Below, piece after piece: positions 5,669-7,315 of a DNA stretch of 7,315 nt; position 1 is the stretch's first letter, and each line of letters begins with the position of its first letter. The DNA comes from Methylothermaceae bacterium (lineage in GTDB: Bacteria > Pseudomonadota > Gammaproteobacteria > Methylococcales > Methylothermaceae): positions 1 through 7,315 of the forward strand of contig JALVSV010000048.1 in NCBI GenBank assembly GCA_027024125.1, in the 5' to 3' direction. The notes beneath the pieces are model-generated. The model was not told where the DNA came from, made no database searches, and saw only the letters and a program-made list of their open reading frames with translations. The position numbers and the translations under genes were made by a program.

Positions 5669-6934
5669 TCACCTTGCAGTGGAAATTGAGACTGTTTTGT
5701 TGGCAAGCTCTTTATACAGGTCAGCATAACGATCCAGGCTATATTGCAAATCCATGGTTTCCACCACCAGCTGGTGCCCACGTTGCCCCAAGGCCATCCT
5801 GAGCATCGGATCGTTCATCAGCCTGGCTATATGAAATGCAAGGTCTTCCACATTCCGCTGAGACAAGAGATAGTGGACTTCTGCCTGCCCCAAATCAGCG
5901 GAAAGACCGATGAAGGGCGTAATGACCACTGGTCGTGACAATGCCATGGCCTCGAGCACTGAATTCGGCAGCCCCTCCCTCTCCGAAGGGAGGACAAAGA
6001 CATCGGCAGCGCTCAAATAGTCTTCCACGTTTTCCACCTTCCCAACGAAATGAACCTGAGACCCATGCCCGCTCTTTTCTATCACTGACTGGATATGCTG
6101 CCGAAACGGATCTTCCTCGGTATGGACGAATGGACCCACCAACATCAAGTGGAGGTCGGGATGATTTTTTACCAGCCGGGCCCAAGCCTCCACCAACAGG
6201 TCGGTACCCTTACGTGGAATGAGGGCGCCCACTGAACAGATCACCCTATCAGTGCCGGCGATCCCCAGACGTTGCCTTACCGCATGGCGGATCCTGTGAC
6301 TGGTATCAATCTGAAAGCGATCGATATCAATGCCATTGGCAATCACTTCGATCCGAGTCCTGACGCCCATTTCGCGAACCATGTCTTTCAATTGGATATT
6401 ATTGGTCACGATACAATCCATTTGATTGTACAACTTGCGATAATAACGCCAATTACGGTATTTTTTGATGGATTTGCCCAAGCTCTTTCCGTACTTTTGC
6501 TCCAGGGGCGCAATGGATACTGAATAGACAATCGGAATCCCACTAGCTTGTAATCGCCGTAACAGACGAAGAGAGCTGGGAGCAAGCTTGTTGAGTAACT
6601 GAATCACGTGCGGCCGGCTTTCTTCCCGTTCGCAAATTTTCAGCAGCCCAGCGTCGAAAATTAAAAAACGTCTGTCGTCCTTCCTCTCAGGCAGGCAAAT
6701 CCGGTACAGGGGAGCACCTTCTACCTCTTCGCGTGGAAGCATACGGCCCAATCTATGCCCGTGGCCTTTATCTTCTGCCGCTGGCGCATATTCCCCGGTA
6801 AAAATCTCCGTATCCACTCCCCGCGCCCTCAAGCCGGGTATATAACGCAGGAAACGCAACTGGGCCCCGCCATAAGCAGGAAAAAAAGAGTGCGCTGCCA
6901 GGCACAGACGAATTTTCTGGTCAGGAGCAACCAT
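5669..6934 (-). CDS. Glycosyltransferase family 4 (GT-B fold) protein
   Basis: Encodes 421 residues of a GT-B glycosyltransferase. The N-terminal acceptor domain opens with IRLCLAAHSFFPAYGGAQ (8-25), whose GG loop is typical of GT4 enzymes. The C-terminal donor domain shows VIANGID (197-203), SVGALIPRKGTDLLVEAW (234-251, R241 and K242), HFVGKV (295-300) and the hallmark EGLPNSVLE (320-328). That last motif is the E-x7-E pair that holds the nucleotide-sugar donor. Such enzymes are retaining transferases and add a sugar during synthesis of LPS O-antigen, capsule or exopolysaccharide at the cytoplasmic face of the inner membrane. The sugar and acceptor cannot be told. The ATG at 6934 has no good Shine-Dalgarno site, but a stop codon lies in frame just upstream (at about 6953-6955), so the start cannot be much earlier. 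The gene is full length. Its partners in a polysaccharide cluster, if any, would lie beyond the right edge. Confidence 0.93.
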   Translation of the reverse strand: MVAPDQKIRLCLAAHSFFPAYGGAQLRFLRYIPGLRARGVDTEIFTGEYAPAAEDKGHGHRLGRMLPREEVEGAPLYRICLPERKDDRRFLIFDAGLLKICEREESRPHVIQLLNKLAPSSLRLLRRLQASGIPIVYSVSIAPLEQKYGKSLGKSIKKYRNWRYYRKLYNQMDCIVTNNIQLKDMVREMGVRTRIEVIANGIDIDRFQIDTSHRIRHAVRQRLGIAGTDRVICSVGALIPRKGTDLLVEAWARLVKNHPDLHLMLVGPFVHTEEDPFRQHIQSVIEKSGHGSQVHFVGKVENVEDYLSAADVFVLPSEREGLPNSVLEAMALSRPVVITPFIGLSADLGQAEVHYLLSQRNVEDLAFHIARLMNDPMLRMALGQRGHQLVVETMDLQYSLDRYADLYKELANKTVSISTAR

Positions 6935-7065
6935 AAAAATGCAGTTAAAATTTCAAATTGTCTTGTTGGAGAAATTACAAGGGGGAATCGGTTTTTTTGA
7001 ATTGATAGTAGCGGACCGCCGCAGGTTCAATCGAATCTGCCAGACAGATCATTTCTCTCCACATG

Positions 7066-7083
7066 ATGGCGGTAGGCCGCCAT
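7066..7083. repeat. Perfect 7-bp stem hairpin
   Basis: ATGGCGG (7066-7072) and CCGCCAT (7077-7083) pair perfectly around a TAGG loop. The stem is GC-rich. It is not followed by a T run on either strand, so a classic intrinsic terminator is not shown. It lies about 130 nt upstream of the glycosyltransferase start. Confidence 0.5.
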
Positions 7084-7101
7084 GTCTCTTTCAGCCGCGA
7101 A

Positions 7102-7117
7102 GTTGCCACTAGGCAAC
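7102..7117. repeat. Perfect 6-bp stem hairpin, neighbour of the hairpin at 7066-7083
   Basis: GTTGCC (7102-7107) and GGCAAC (7112-7117) pair around an ACTA loop. It stands 18 nt from the hairpin at 7066-7083. The two stems have different sequences, so this is not a repeated unit. It could belong to a termination region, a leader RNA or a decayed gene. Confidence 0.45.
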
Positions 7118-7315
7118 AGCTCACCTATACTGGCAAAAATTGAGGCAATCGAGTCATCTTACACAAAAACTTTCTTCGCTTTTATCTTCTCAAAGCCCTT
7201 ACCTGTCCAGTAGGATGCAAATTCCCCACCACTACCAATATCTTAGGTTTAGGGTACCCAGGGATGCATAGGAAAACAAGCCTTGGACATGCGCCCCCAG
7301 CCTCGAAGGTGCAAT

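Larger units (their letters stand above)
6935..7315. other. 381-nt region upstream of the glycosyltransferase, no intact gene seen
   Basis: Nothing here is a convincing gene. Two short minus-strand frames stand out. Positions 7027-7158 read as 43 codons (containing ELLPSGNFAAERDMAAYRHH) to a TGA. Positions 7182-7313 read as 43 codons, open to the window edge, to a TAA, and contain PKPKILVVVGNLHP. They are in different frames and neither has a start with a ribosome binding site. They could be decayed coding sequence, or the C-terminal end of a gene that begins outside the window, or chance. The bases just upstream of the glycosyltransferase start are AT-rich and may hold its promoter, but I see no clear -10/-35 pair. 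Confidence 0.4.

Noticed and set aside
1..7315. CRISPR array, tRNA, rRNA or phage module
   Set aside because: I saw no spaced direct repeats, no tRNA-like cloverleaf and no phage or integrase motifs in any of the real genes.

Overview
The window looks like a stretch of bacterial chromosome from a Gram-negative organism, most likely a gammaproteobacterium. The support is a predicted outer-membrane glycine-zipper lipoprotein with a lipobox, a fermentative D-lactate dehydrogenase very like E. coli LdhA, Shine-Dalgarno sites, and tightly packed genes with moderate GC content. I cannot name a genus. There are no rRNA or tRNA genes, no CRISPR array, no phage genes and no intact transposase.

Layout, left to right. 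Positions 1-92 are an AT-rich, gene-free edge. Two minus-strand genes follow: a small exported protein with an NTF2/SnoaL-like look (93-551) and a LOG-family (TIGR00730) nucleotide-processing Rossmann protein (679-1389). Diverging from these is a plus-strand D-lactate dehydrogenase gene (1482-2621) with an unusual N-terminal extension of about 47 residues. It converges on a minus-strand six-helix membrane protein of unknown function (2753-3325), with a gap that can fold into stem-loops. A divergent intergenic region with an extended -10 promoter then leads to a plus-strand three-gene unit: glycine-zipper lipoprotein (3591-3980), potassium channel (3980-4678) and CPBP/Abi-type intramembrane protease (4675-5424). 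Each junction in this unit overlaps (TGATG, then TTGA), so the three are probably co-transcribed and translationally coupled.

The CPBP gene converges on a minus-strand GT4 glycosyltransferase (5669-6934). The gap between them holds a clear mobile-element signature: perfect 19-bp inverted repeats 115 bp apart, with no room for a transposase. It is best read as a MITE or a non-autonomous derivative of an insertion sequence. The last 381 bases (6935-7315) contain no convincing intact gene, only two short perfect hairpins and short minus-strand reading frames that could be decayed coding sequence.

Functionally this is a mixed neighbourhood (fermentation, nucleotide salvage or cytokinin-type chemistry, envelope and membrane proteins, surface polysaccharide) and not one pathway. 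The parts most worth a second look are the coupled lipoprotein-channel-protease unit, the extended LdhA-like enzyme and the MITE-like element. I found no strong evidence for a wholly new system.
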